A DNA stretch of 64,000 nucleotides from Henriciella sp. (GTDB taxonomy: Bacteria > Pseudomonadota > Alphaproteobacteria > Caulobacterales > Hyphomonadaceae): contig JAEPOM010000008.1 of NCBI GenBank assembly GCA_017642885.1, forward strand, positions 1 through 64,000, in the 5' to 3' direction. This document shows positions 45,678 through 54,515 of the stretch, piece after piece. The notes beneath the pieces were generated by a model, which worked only from the letters and a program-made list of their open reading frames with translations, had not been told where the DNA came from and made no database searches. The translations under genes and the position numbers were made by a program. How positions within the stretch are numbered: position 1 is the stretch's first letter; each line of letters opens with the position of its first letter.

Positions 45678-46517
45678 ATGAGTAAAGATCTTTATAAAAT
45701 TCTCGGCGTTTCGCGCACAGCTGGTGCCGACGAAATCCGTCGCGCCTATAAACGCAAAGCCAAAGACTCTCACCCTGATCTCCATCCGGATGACGCTCAG
45801 AAGGCCGAAACCTTTAAATCGGCCTCTGCAGCATATGAAATCCTCGGCGATGAGCAAAAGCGCGGGCAATATGATCGCGGCGAGATCGATGGCGATGGCA
45901 ATCCAACCGGATTTGGTGGACATCACGGGTTTGGAGGGACGGGCCAGACCGCAGGCGGTTTCCAAGGCGATCCATTTGAAGAAATCCTGTCAGGCATGTT
46001 CGGAGGCGGACGCCGCAGGCCGGGCCCGCGCAAAGGGAGTGATATTCGCTATCGCGTCGAGATTTCCTTTGAAGATGCTGTCACCGGCGCGCGTCGGGAG
46101 ATGACCGTGGCGGATGGCCGGGCGCTGAACGTTTCTATCCCTGCAGGAATAGAAACCGGGCAAACGCTTCGCCTGAAAAGCCAGGGAAATTCCTCTCGGA
46201 GCGGTGGGCCGCCAGGGGATGCGCTTCTCGAGATTATCGTTCGGAAAAGCAATATCTGGACCCGCGACGGGAATGATATTCGCATGACTGTGCCTGTGCC
46301 GTTGAAAACAGCTATTCTCGGCGGGCAGGTTGAAGTGAATACTCCGATGGGTCCGATTACCCTGAAAATTCCAGAAGGGTCTAATTCCGGCGCGGTCTTG
46401 CGTTTGCGCTCAAAGGGCGTGCAGATGCCGGGAAAAGCGGGTCATCTGTACGCGCGTCTAGAAGTGCAAATTGAAGATCCACGCGACTCCGGATTGCGAG
46501 ACTGGGCCAAGGGATAG
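45678..46517 (+). CDS. DnaJ/CbpA-type co-chaperone without zinc finger
   Basis: 279 residues from ATG 45678. The J-domain (residues 2-68) has the HPD motif in DSHPDLHP; a Gly/Phe-rich linker follows, then the two C-terminal substrate-binding beta domains. No CxxCxGxG repeats, so it is of the CbpA class, not DnaJ. It would stimulate DnaK ATPase on client proteins. The upstream in-frame extension from 45573 is not credible. Confidence 0.9.
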   Translation: MSKDLYKILGVSRTAGADEIRRAYKRKAKDSHPDLHPDDAQKAETFKSASAAYEILGDEQKRGQYDRGEIDGDGNPTGFGGHHGFGGTGQTAGGFQGDPFEEILSGMFGGGRRRPGPRKGSDIRYRVEISFEDAVTGARREMTVADGRALNVSIPAGIETGQTLRLKSQGNSSRSGGPPGDALLEIIVRKSNIWTRDGNDIRMTVPVPLKTAILGGQVEVNTPMGPITLKIPEGSNSGAVLRLRSKGVQMPGKAGHLYARLEVQIEDPRDSGLRDWAKG

Positions 46518-46587
46518 CCAGTATGACTGAATTCCATCATGGCTATTCACTATCCATTCAGAGGCTTTTGAGCATATCGTGATCGTG

Positions 46588-46899
46588 ATGAAAAAAATTG
46601 CTGCCCTCTTGATGTTTCTGGCCTTGGCGACGACGGCTGTGCCCACTCTGGCGCAGGCGCAATTGGGTAATTCTTTCACAGCCGACCAGGCCCGCGACGC
46701 CCGAGACAAGGGCAATGTAGTGCCGTTGCGCGATATCTTCCGGCAACTCAAACGTCAGTATGGTGGGTACCAGGTCGACGCAAATCTCTACAATCGGGAT
46801 GGAGGTCAGGTTTACGTCATCGACTGGATGACGGAAAAGGGCGAAAGACTGCGAATCACGGTCAATGCTCAAACTGGACGTATCATCTCTACGAGCTAG
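46588..46899 (+). CDS. PepSY-domain periplasmic protein
   Basis: 103 residues from ATG 46588 (an in-frame GTG lies at 46579). Signal peptide to about residue 25 (LAQAQ), then a single PepSY domain ending VYVIDWMTEKGERLRITVNAQTGRIIS. PepSY proteins are thought to modulate proteases or signalling in the periplasm. It lies ten bases ahead of the response regulator, the position such genes occupy upstream of feuP in rhizobia, and may act on the adjoining sensor. Confidence 0.82.
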   Translation: MKKIAALLMFLALATTAVPTLAQAQLGNSFTADQARDARDKGNVVPLRDIFRQLKRQYGGYQVDANLYNRDGGQVYVIDWMTEKGERLRITVNAQTGRIISTS

Positions 46900-46909
46900 G
46901 GTATAAATC

Positions 46910-47596
46910 ATGAGAATTCTTGTTGTTGAAGACGAAGCAGACCTTCGCCGCCAGTTAGCGGATGCGCTCACGCATGCCGGATACGCCGTCGACCTCGCGG
47001 CTGACGGAGAAGATGGGCACTTCCTGGGTGATACCGAACCCTACGATGCAGTCATTCTGGACCTCGGCCTACCAAAGATGGACGGCGTGACAATTCTTGA
47101 GCGCTGGCGCGAGGATGGCAAAACTTTCCCCGTCATGATTCTCACGGCGCGTGATCGCTGGAGCGAGAAAGTCGCTGGATTTGATGCTGGTGCAGACGAC
47201 TATGTGACCAAGCCGTTTTACACGGAAGAAGTCCTCGCGAGATTGCGAGCGCTCTTGCGGCGTGCGTCAGGACACGCGGTGGCCGCAATTGAAGCTGGGG
47301 CACTGCGTCTTGATACGAGGGCGGCTCGCGCAACAGTCAATGGCGAGCCAATCAAACTGACGGCCCATGAGTACAAGGTGCTGAGTTACTTGATTCACCA
47401 TCAGGGCCGGGTCGTTCCGCGGACAGAGCTCGTTGAACACATTTACGATCAGGATTTCGACCGCGATTCGAATACAATCGAAGTGTTCATCGGACGCCTT
47501 CGCAAGAAAATCGGCAATGATCGCATTCAGACCGAACGGGGCCTCGGATATCGCTTGGTCGTTCCGGATGATGAGCGTTCAGGCGTTGTGACCTAG
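46910..47596 (+). CDS. feuP: Response regulator, OmpR/PhoP type (FeuP-like)
   Basis: 228 residues. Receiver domain with the acidic pocket VVEDEAD, phospho-acceptor Asp in VILDLGLPKMDG, and Lys in VTKPF; then an OmpR winged helix (LTAHEYKVLSYLIHHQGRVV, DSNTIEVFIGRLRKKIG). It is followed by its kinase 25 bases on. Synteny with ccmE and degP points to FeuP, which in rhizobia controls envelope and glucan-export genes; the regulon here is unknown. Confidence 0.88.
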   Translation: MRILVVEDEADLRRQLADALTHAGYAVDLAADGEDGHFLGDTEPYDAVILDLGLPKMDGVTILERWREDGKTFPVMILTARDRWSEKVAGFDAGADDYVTKPFYTEEVLARLRALLRRASGHAVAAIEAGALRLDTRAARATVNGEPIKLTAHEYKVLSYLIHHQGRVVPRTELVEHIYDQDFDRDSNTIEVFIGRLRKKIGNDRIQTERGLGYRLVVPDDERSGVVT

Positions 47597-47621
47597 GCCT
47601 GTTTCGGGCAAGTCTTTACGT

Positions 47622-49034
47622 ATGAATACCTTGCCCCCTTTCCGAAGAAATGCGCGACGTCTATCGCTGGCGCGCCGAGTTCTGATTGGGGCGCTGGTAT
47701 GGAGCGTATTGATCGTCGCAGGTGGCGTGTTCGCTATTTCGGCGGTGTATCGCGCACAGACGATCAACCTTTTGGATGCGGATCTTGATTCGACGCTGGT
47801 GACGCTCGCGCGAGCGATAGAACCTCTGAACGACAATTCAGGACGGATCAGAGACATTCCTGAACGTCTGCCAAGTGATCCACGATTTGAGACACCATTA
47901 TCAGGCCAGTATTGGGTCATCATCGCTGTGGATGATGATGGATCATACTCTGATGATATTCGCCCGCGCAGTGTCTGGGACGGCGAACCACCGCTTCCTC
48001 CGGAGCTAGCCGCAGCGGCGCTGGCTCAGCCAGGAGCGGTCATCCGTGGGAGTGAGGCGGAAGGTCCTGCTGGGGAACCAATCCGGATCGCTGTACAGTC
48101 CATAACGATTCCCAACCGAGACAATCCGATCTTGCTGGTGGCGGCGTCGGACGTGACCCAATCGAATGCGGGGGCTGATCAGCTTCGCACGATCCTGATC
48201 ATTGCCATGACGACGCTAGCAAGTGGAACCCTGTTGGCGATGGCGCTCGGACTTCGATACGCGCTGCGTCCGTTGGACCGAATTCAATCCGACATTTCCG
48301 ATATTCGCGAAGGGCGACAGGCCAGCCTGGCAGGCGATTATCCGGAAGAGGTTCAGCCATTGAGTGCCGAGCTGAATAAGCTGCTTGAACACAACCGATC
48401 GGTTGTTTCCCGGGCCCGCACGCATGTTGGCAACCTGGCTCATGCCCTGAAAACGCCGTTGGCCGTGCTCCGCAATGAAGCGAAAGGCGACACGCAGCTT
48501 GATGATGTCGTGCGCCGACAGACTGAAACCATGCATTCCAATGTTGAGCACTATTTGCGCCGCGCTCAGGCTGCCGCGCGCGCGGAAGCTCTTGGAGTCA
48601 GGACACAAGTGCTCGAGGCCGCTGATGGCATTGCCCGCGTCATGAACAAACTGTTTGCGAGTGATGGTAAGCAGGTCACCGTCGAAATCCCGGCCGACCT
48701 CCATGTGCGCACCGAACAACAGGATCTCGAGGAAATTCTCGGCAATCTGCTAGACAATGCCTGCAAGTGGACCCGCCACCACGTCAGAGTAAGCGCAAGC
48801 TCGGATGATGATGGGATGATCGTCATCCACATCGATGATGATGGGGCGGGGCTTTCCCCGGATGAGCGCGAGCAGGCGGTGAAGCGCGGCATTCGACTCG
48901 ATGAAACCGCCCCGGGGACCGGGCTGGGTCTCTCTATCGTGGCGGATATTGCAGGCATGAATGGCGGCAGCCTGATTCTGGATGAAAGTCCGCTTGGAGG
49001 TTTGCGTGCCACGGTGAGGCTTCGCCGCGCCTGA
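47622..49034 (+). CDS. feuQ: Sensor histidine kinase (FeuQ/PhoQ-like)
   Basis: 470 residues: membrane helices at about 22-45 and 190-212 enclosing a periplasmic sensor of about 145 residues, HAMP, and a dimerisation helix with the phospho-His in NLAHALKTPLAVLRNE, the PhoQ-type H-box. ATPase boxes (NLLDNACKW, DDDGAGL, GTGLGLSIV) are intact. The sensor region has several acidic residues, as in divalent-cation sensors, but the signal is not established. Confidence 0.87.
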   Translation: MNTLPPFRRNARRLSLARRVLIGALVWSVLIVAGGVFAISAVYRAQTINLLDADLDSTLVTLARAIEPLNDNSGRIRDIPERLPSDPRFETPLSGQYWVIIAVDDDGSYSDDIRPRSVWDGEPPLPPELAAAALAQPGAVIRGSEAEGPAGEPIRIAVQSITIPNRDNPILLVAASDVTQSNAGADQLRTILIIAMTTLASGTLLAMALGLRYALRPLDRIQSDISDIREGRQASLAGDYPEEVQPLSAELNKLLEHNRSVVSRARTHVGNLAHALKTPLAVLRNEAKGDTQLDDVVRRQTETMHSNVEHYLRRAQAAARAEALGVRTQVLEAADGIARVMNKLFASDGKQVTVEIPADLHVRTEQQDLEEILGNLLDNACKWTRHHVRVSASSDDDGMIVIHIDDDGAGLSPDEREQAVKRGIRLDETAPGTGLGLSIVADIAGMNGGSLILDESPLGGLRATVRLRRA

Positions 49035-49081
49035 TCAACGTGCCGCAGGGCGCTTGGCGAATGATTGACTATATTGAACCT

Positions 49082-49522
49082 ATGAGAGCTCGTACAAAAA
49101 GACTTTACGCTGTTGGGCTAGCTGCCGCTTTGGTGATCTCAGCTGTTGCTGTCGCCGGGGTCGCGCTGCGCCAGCACGCGGATTTATTCTATACGCCGCA
49201 GCTGCTCGTAGAAAAGGGCATGCCGGAAGCCGGCCAACGCGTGCGGGTCGGGGGATTTGTACAACTCGGTTCCCGACGCAACGGCGAAGGAGCCGAAATG
49301 CTCTTCGTCATCGAAGATGGATCCGGCGAAACGGTCCAGGTGTCCTATACAGGGCTGGTTCCGGATCTCTTCCATGAAGGGGAGGGCGTGGTCGCGACTG
49401 GGCAGTTTGAAGCCGGACACACACTCTTTGTTGCCGAAGAAATCCTCGCCAAGCATGATGAGAACTATCAACCCCGCGAATTGGAAGACGTCGAACGTCC
49501 CGTAAGCGCCAACGCGTACTGA
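49082..49522 (+). CDS. ccmE: Cytochrome c maturation protein CcmE (haem chaperone)
   Basis: 146 residues from ATG 49082. An N-terminal membrane anchor (about 8-30) is followed by an OB-fold and the haem-binding AKHDENYQP, with H125 the covalent haem ligand and Y129 the axial one. CcmE passes haem to apocytochromes c in the periplasm together with CcmF/H. None of ccmF, ccmH or ccmI is adjacent, unlike the usual cycHJKL cluster at this locus, so these must lie elsewhere. Confidence 0.93.
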   Translation: MRARTKRLYAVGLAAALVISAVAVAGVALRQHADLFYTPQLLVEKGMPEAGQRVRVGGFVQLGSRRNGEGAEMLFVIEDGSGETVQVSYTGLVPDLFHEGEGVVATGQFEAGHTLFVAEEILAKHDENYQPRELEDVERPVSANAY

Positions 49523-49602
49523 TCACGACAAAGAGAGCAGCTCTTGATTGGTACGGGAGGCCGCCGCACCCTATCTTCGTCTGAGCAAGATGGAGCAGGG
49601 AC

Positions 49603-50832
49603 ATGCAAAGCGAGCGCGTGGAATTTTCGAATGCCAAAGGCGAGACGTTATCCGGGGTGATCGAAACACCCGAGGGCGACGCCCAAGCATGGGCGGTCTT
49701 CGCGCATTGCTTTACCTGTTCCAAAAAGAGTCTGGCCGCCAGCCGCGTCGCGCGAGGCCTTGCTGAGCAAGGCATTGGGGTTCTGCGGTTCGACTTTACT
49801 GGGCTCGGTGAGTCGGACGGCGATTTCTCCACCAGCGGCTTCTCGGCGAATGTCGGAGATCTGATCTCGGCGACCGAGTGGATGGCCGAAGAAAACAGGC
49901 CCGTCAGCCTTATGATTGGCCACTCCCTGGGCGGAGCAGCGGCGGTCGTCGCGGCTGGACGGGTCGATAGCGTCACGGCCGTGGTAACGATCGGTGCGCC
50001 GTCTGATGCCGGGCATGTGGTTGAACAGTTCAAGGAGAGTGTTCCGGAAATCGAGGCAAAAGGCGCCGCGCAGGTCAATCTTGCCGGTCGACCTTTCACA
50101 CTGAGCCGCGAATTCCTGACGGACGTCCGAGCCGCCAATGTCAAAGATGCCGCGGCGGCTCTGCGCAAGCCATTGCTCATACTCCATGCCCCGGGCGATG
50201 ATGTCGTCGGCATTGATAATGCGACCGGGCTGTTTCTGGCCGCGAAACACCCCAAGAGCTTTGTCAGCCTCGATCAGGCCGATCATCTGCTGACGGGCAA
50301 AGATGATGCGCGCTTTGTCGTTGATGTCATCTCAGGTTGGGCCGGACGCTATTTCCCTGAACAACCAGAACAAAAAGCGGCGGCGGCAGCGCAGGCGCAC
50401 GATATCCTTGTGCGCGAAACGCTCGCCAATGGGCCTTTCCAGAATGAAGTTGTGATCGGCGGACGGCGATTCCTTGCCGATGAACCCGCCAGCGTTGGCG
50501 GCGCTGATACAGGTCCGGACCCATACGCATGGGTTTCTGCCGGATTGGGAGCCTGTACCTCGATGACACTACGCATGTATGCAAACCGCAAAGGATGGCC
50601 GCTTGAGCGCGTCACTGTTGGACTGGAGCACGCCAAGAAGCACGCCGATGACTGCGTCGACTGCGGTCCGAAAGACCGAATCGATGTGTTCACACGTTCT
50701 ATTGAGATAGAAGGAGATCTTGATGAGGCGCAGAGGCAGCGTTTGCTGGAGATTGCCGACCGGTGTCCTGTGCATCGCACCCTTGAACATGGCGCGAAAG
50801 TGGAAACATATCTCGCCACAAATCCGGCTTAA
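49603..50832 (+). CDS. Bifunctional alpha/beta-hydrolase and OsmC-family protein
   Basis: 409 residues. Residues 1-255 are an alpha/beta hydrolase with nucleophile motif GHSLGG, the oxyanion-side HCFTCSKKS and a late DQADHLL His. Residues 270-409 are an OsmC/Ohr domain with Cys in GACTSMTLRMYA and Cys-Pro in DRCPVHRTLE, the peroxidase pair. The fusion is recurrent in proteobacteria; OsmC domains reduce organic hydroperoxides, while the hydrolase substrate is unknown. It stands where ccmF/ccmH usually occur. Confidence 0.88.
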   Translation: MQSERVEFSNAKGETLSGVIETPEGDAQAWAVFAHCFTCSKKSLAASRVARGLAEQGIGVLRFDFTGLGESDGDFSTSGFSANVGDLISATEWMAEENRPVSLMIGHSLGGAAAVVAAGRVDSVTAVVTIGAPSDAGHVVEQFKESVPEIEAKGAAQVNLAGRPFTLSREFLTDVRAANVKDAAAALRKPLLILHAPGDDVVGIDNATGLFLAAKHPKSFVSLDQADHLLTGKDDARFVVDVISGWAGRYFPEQPEQKAAAAAQAHDILVRETLANGPFQNEVVIGGRRFLADEPASVGGADTGPDPYAWVSAGLGACTSMTLRMYANRKGWPLERVTVGLEHAKKHADDCVDCGPKDRIDVFTRSIEIEGDLDEAQRQRLLEIADRCPVHRTLEHGAKVETYLATNPA

Positions 50833-50915
50833 TGATCTTTAATGAGTGTTAGGCTGTTACTTTCGTAAATTTCGTACCAGATAGGTACAACACATCTTTG
50901 GAGGCATGGAAGTCG

Positions 50916-52424
50916 ATGAAATTGTTTGGCATTTCCCGAAATGCAATGGTTGCAGGACTGGTTGGAGCGGGCGCTATGGGAGCGTTTCTACTGGGGCCGC
51001 AATTCCCAAACGCCGACGCCAACCCGATTACGTTGGAAGCGCCGAATGGCGCACCCGTATCGTTCGCTGATCTGATTGAACAGGTCAGCCCCGCGGTCGT
51101 AGGGGTTCGGGTGCGAACTGAAATTCAACTCTCAGACCGGGAACTCACCGATCGCGAGCGTTTCCTTGAGCAGTTTGGTGAGCAGTTCGGTTTGATCCCA
51201 CGCGAAGAAGCCCCGCGTCCTCGCGAAGGTTTCGGACAAGGGTCGGGGTTCTTCATTTCATCCGAAGGCCATATCGTCACAAATAATCACGTGGTCGACA
51301 ATGCGGTCGAGATCGAGGTTACGACGGATGATGGCTCAGTGCTCGAAGCTGAAATCGTCGGCGTCGACGCAGAGACCGATCTTGCTGTGTTGAAAGTCGT
51401 GACCCCAGGGCCGCACCCCTACGTCGAATTCGGAACCTCGAAAGAGCTGCGCCGCGGCGACTGGGTTGTCGCTGTGGGTAGTCCGCTGGGTTTCTCTGGC
51501 ACCGCCACCGCGGGCATCGTTTCCGCTGTTGGCGAGCCGGGAGACATTCGTCGGTCGCAATCCTACACGGATTATTTGCAGATTGATGCCGCAATTAATC
51601 GCGGGAATTCTGGCGGACCGACCTTTGATATGAATGGCCGCGTCGTTGGCGTGAATACCTGGATTGCGTCTACAACCGGTGGTTCGATTGGGCTTGGTTT
51701 TGCGATCCCATCAGAGCTGGTTGATCAAGTCGCGACGACTTTGATCAGTGAAGGCAAGGTCTCGCGCGGTTGGCTCGGTGTCACGATTGGCAATGTCAGT
51801 GAGGACATGGCCGATGCAGTTGGCCTGAAAGACAATCGAGGCGCAATCGTCTCGAGTGTTACAGAGGACAGCCCGGCTGATGCGTCCGGGCTCGAGCGGG
51901 GCGACATTATCGTCAAGGTCAATGGCCGCCAGGTCGATGATGCGACGACAACAACGCGTATGGTTGGTGCTCTGGCTGTTGGATCGAAGAACAAGTTCGA
52001 AATCTATCGCGATGGCAAACGCCGCGTCATTGACGTCACCGTCGGAGATCGCAGCGAGGGCCTCGGCCAGATTACAACGCTCGCATCTTCGGATTCATCT
52101 GAACCGGAAGAAAACGAGAGTGGACCTCTCGGTGTATCACTAAGCCCGTTGACGGCTGACGAACGCGAGCGCCTGAATCTGGACTCCAATGAAAAAGGCA
52201 TGCTGATCACGGGTCTCGATCCTGAGAGCGCGCTTTACGATGCGGGTGTCCGTGAGGGAATGGCCATTCTGGATGTTAACTACAATAAACTCGACAGCAT
52301 CGACGTGCTGGAAGAAGAGTTGGAAGAAGTCCGTTCCAGTGATCGCAATCGTTTGTTGCTGGCAATCCACGACGAACAAGTTGGCACCCGATTCGTTGCG
52401 ATCGATGTCGACGAAGACGAGTAA
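50916..52424 (+). CDS. degP: DegP/Do-like periplasmic serine protease
   Basis: 502 residues from ATG 50916 (GGAGG upstream). Signal/anchor to about residue 30, trypsin-like domain with triad His (TNNHVV), Asp (ETDLAVLKV) and Ser (INRGNSGGPTF), then two PDZ domains; an acidic linker joins them. It degrades or refolds misfolded envelope proteins. Neighbouring two-component genes on the same strand suggest shared stress control. Confidence 0.93.
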   Translation: MKLFGISRNAMVAGLVGAGAMGAFLLGPQFPNADANPITLEAPNGAPVSFADLIEQVSPAVVGVRVRTEIQLSDRELTDRERFLEQFGEQFGLIPREEAPRPREGFGQGSGFFISSEGHIVTNNHVVDNAVEIEVTTDDGSVLEAEIVGVDAETDLAVLKVVTPGPHPYVEFGTSKELRRGDWVVAVGSPLGFSGTATAGIVSAVGEPGDIRRSQSYTDYLQIDAAINRGNSGGPTFDMNGRVVGVNTWIASTTGGSIGLGFAIPSELVDQVATTLISEGKVSRGWLGVTIGNVSEDMADAVGLKDNRGAIVSSVTEDSPADASGLERGDIIVKVNGRQVDDATTTTRMVGALAVGSKNKFEIYRDGKRRVIDVTVGDRSEGLGQITTLASSDSSEPEENESGPLGVSLSPLTADERERLNLDSNEKGMLITGLDPESALYDAGVREGMAILDVNYNKLDSIDVLEEELEEVRSSDRNRLLLAIHDEQVGTRFVAIDVDEDE

Positions 52425-52441
52425 GTAGAGGAGGCTGCACA

Positions 52442-53116
52442 ATGCATGTGCTGGTAATTGAAGACGATCGTGAGCACGCTCAGTTCATTGAGAAAGTGCT
52501 TAGCGAAGCAGGACATAGCGTTGAGACCGCTGGAGACGGTGTCGGCGGCCTAAGTCGAGCGCGCGAAGACCAGTTTGATGCACTTGTGGTCGATCGCATG
52601 TTACCCGAAAAGCCGGGCCTGCAATTGGTCGAGGAATTCCGGAATGGCGGCGGAACCACCCCGGCGCTGTTCCTCTCGGCGCTCTCTGACGTCGACAATC
52701 GCGTAGAGGGTCTCAAGGTTGGCGCGGATGATTATCTATCCAAGCCGTTCGCTCCTGAAGAACTCGTCGCGCGCATCGAAGCTCTCGGGCGCCGCCAGGT
52801 TTCGGGTGAGCCTCCAGTGACAGTCCTCAAAGTCGGCGATCTCGAAATGGACCTGCTGGCGCGCAAAGTGACACGCGGTGAAACCAAGATCGACCTGCAA
52901 CCGCGGGAGTTCAAACTGCTTGAATACCTCATGCGGCATGCCGGTCAGACGGTGACCCGGACCATGCTGCTGGAGAAGGTCTGGAACTATCATTTTGACC
53001 CTCAGACCAACGTAATCGATGTCCACATTTCGCGTTTGCGTGCGAAAATCGACAAAGAATTTGAGCAGCCGCTCTTGCAGACGGTACGCGGTGCGGGCTA
53101 CTGCCTGCAGGCATGA
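52442..53116 (+). CDS. Response regulator, OmpR family
   Basis: 224 residues with VIEDDREH, phospho-acceptor Asp in VVDRMLP and Lys in LSKPF, then a winged-helix output domain (LQPREFKLLEYLMRHAGQTV). GAGGAGG precedes the start, and its last codons overlap the kinase start (ATGA). Its position after degP and before glnE is conserved in alphaproteobacteria. CpxR-like function in envelope stress is a reasonable guess only. Confidence 0.9.
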   Translation: MHVLVIEDDREHAQFIEKVLSEAGHSVETAGDGVGGLSRAREDQFDALVVDRMLPEKPGLQLVEEFRNGGGTTPALFLSALSDVDNRVEGLKVGADDYLSKPFAPEELVARIEALGRRQVSGEPPVTVLKVGDLEMDLLARKVTRGETKIDLQPREFKLLEYLMRHAGQTVTRTMLLEKVWNYHFDPQTNVIDVHISRLRAKIDKEFEQPLLQTVRGAGYCLQA

Positions 53117-54507
53117 AGTCAGGCCCCTTCGCGTTCATCCGGACCACAACGTTTCGGCTGGCGCTAGTTTATTCAATCCTATTCGCGCTGTTCTCGGCGG
53201 GGCTTCTTGCATACCTATTTCAGGCCACCGTTGGGACCATGCGTGCCGATGCTAAGGCGCGTTTGGAGGCTGAATTTCGAACGCTGGCTGTCGCTTGGAA
53301 TACGGGCGGGCCAACGCGGCTTGAACAATCCCTGCTTGAGCGTGTTCTGGTCGATTTGCGGGATTTCACCTATCAGTTCGAAGACGCCAATGGACGAACG
53401 ATCGTTGGCGACATGCCGCGCATGCCGGTTGAGCCACTCGAAGAGTACGGCACGCCGCGCGTGGTCACGTTTGAGATCGAGCGCCCGGGTCCTGAGGGCG
53501 GGACCACAATCACTCCAATCGAAGGCCGCATCGTGCGACTCGGCGATGACAGCGTCATGTTGGTCGGGATCAAGATGGACGAGCGGGTGCGCCAGGTGAA
53601 CCGGATCACGCGCGCCGTTGCGACGGCCGCGCCAATCGGATTTATTCTAGCTTTGCTCGGCGGATTTTTCAGCGCTCGCTATGCCGCGCATCGCGCTGAG
53701 AGTCTGACCAAGACAGCGGAAGGCGTGATGTCTGGCGACTTGTCACTGCGCGCGCCAGTAGGGGTCTCCGGGGACGAGTTTGACCGGTTGGCTGAACAGT
53801 TGAATGCGATGCTGGAAAAGCTGGAAACATTGATGGCCGCAACCCGTCATGCAGGCGATTCCATCGCGCACGATTTGCGTTCACCCTTGTCTCGGTTGCG
53901 CAATCAGTTGGAAGCGCGGTTGCGCGGACCGATCGATGAAGTTAGCGCGCGCGAAACGCTGGCTGAAACGGTCGAAGAGGTCGACAATGTGCTCGCGACC
54001 TTCAACGCGATCCTGCGTCTCTCTCGCGTCAATGAAGGGGCGGAGGGCAAATTGGTGCCTCTGGACCTGACCCAGCTTTGCGAGGAAATGTCGGAATTGT
54101 TCGAACCGGCCTGTGAAGATGCCGGGATCGAGTTCACAGCGAATATTGAGCGAGGCCTGGAAATGATGGCGGACCGGACGTTGATGGCGCAAGCGGTGTC
54201 CAACCTGCTGGATAACGCGGTCAAATACACACCGTCCGGGCAGAGCATACATCTCAGCGCCGCGCTGAAGGATGAGCTGATCGAGGTTATCGTCGCCGAC
54301 ACCGGGCCTGGTATTCCTCAAACAGATCTGGAACGAGTGAAAGAGCGATTTGTGCGCCTGGATGAGGCACGTACTCAGGTTGGATCCGGATTGGGGCTGG
54401 CCTTGGTCGAGGCCGTATCCGAGTTACATTCCGGGACTTTCACGCTGACTCGCGGTGATGACGATACTGGCCTAAAAGCGACCCTGACGTTTACACCCAA
54501 ACGCTAG
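53113..54507 (+). CDS. Sensor histidine kinase
   Basis: 464 residues: membrane helices at about 12-35 and 170-192, a periplasmic domain between, HAMP, the H-box SIAHDLRSPLSRLRNQLE with the phospho-His, and intact N, G1 and G2 boxes (NLLDNAVKYTP, DTGPGIP, GSGLGLALV). Coupled translation with the response regulator through a 4-base overlap. The stimulus is unknown; the pairing with degP suggests envelope damage. Confidence 0.9.
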   Translation: MKSGPFAFIRTTTFRLALVYSILFALFSAGLLAYLFQATVGTMRADAKARLEAEFRTLAVAWNTGGPTRLEQSLLERVLVDLRDFTYQFEDANGRTIVGDMPRMPVEPLEEYGTPRVVTFEIERPGPEGGTTITPIEGRIVRLGDDSVMLVGIKMDERVRQVNRITRAVATAAPIGFILALLGGFFSARYAAHRAESLTKTAEGVMSGDLSLRAPVGVSGDEFDRLAEQLNAMLEKLETLMAATRHAGDSIAHDLRSPLSRLRNQLEARLRGPIDEVSARETLAETVEEVDNVLATFNAILRLSRVNEGAEGKLVPLDLTQLCEEMSELFEPACEDAGIEFTANIERGLEMMADRTLMAQAVSNLLDNAVKYTPSGQSIHLSAALKDELIEVIVADTGPGIPQTDLERVKERFVRLDEARTQVGSGLGLALVEAVSELHSGTFTLTRGDDDTGLKATLTFTPKR

Positions 54508-54515
54508 GTGAGAGC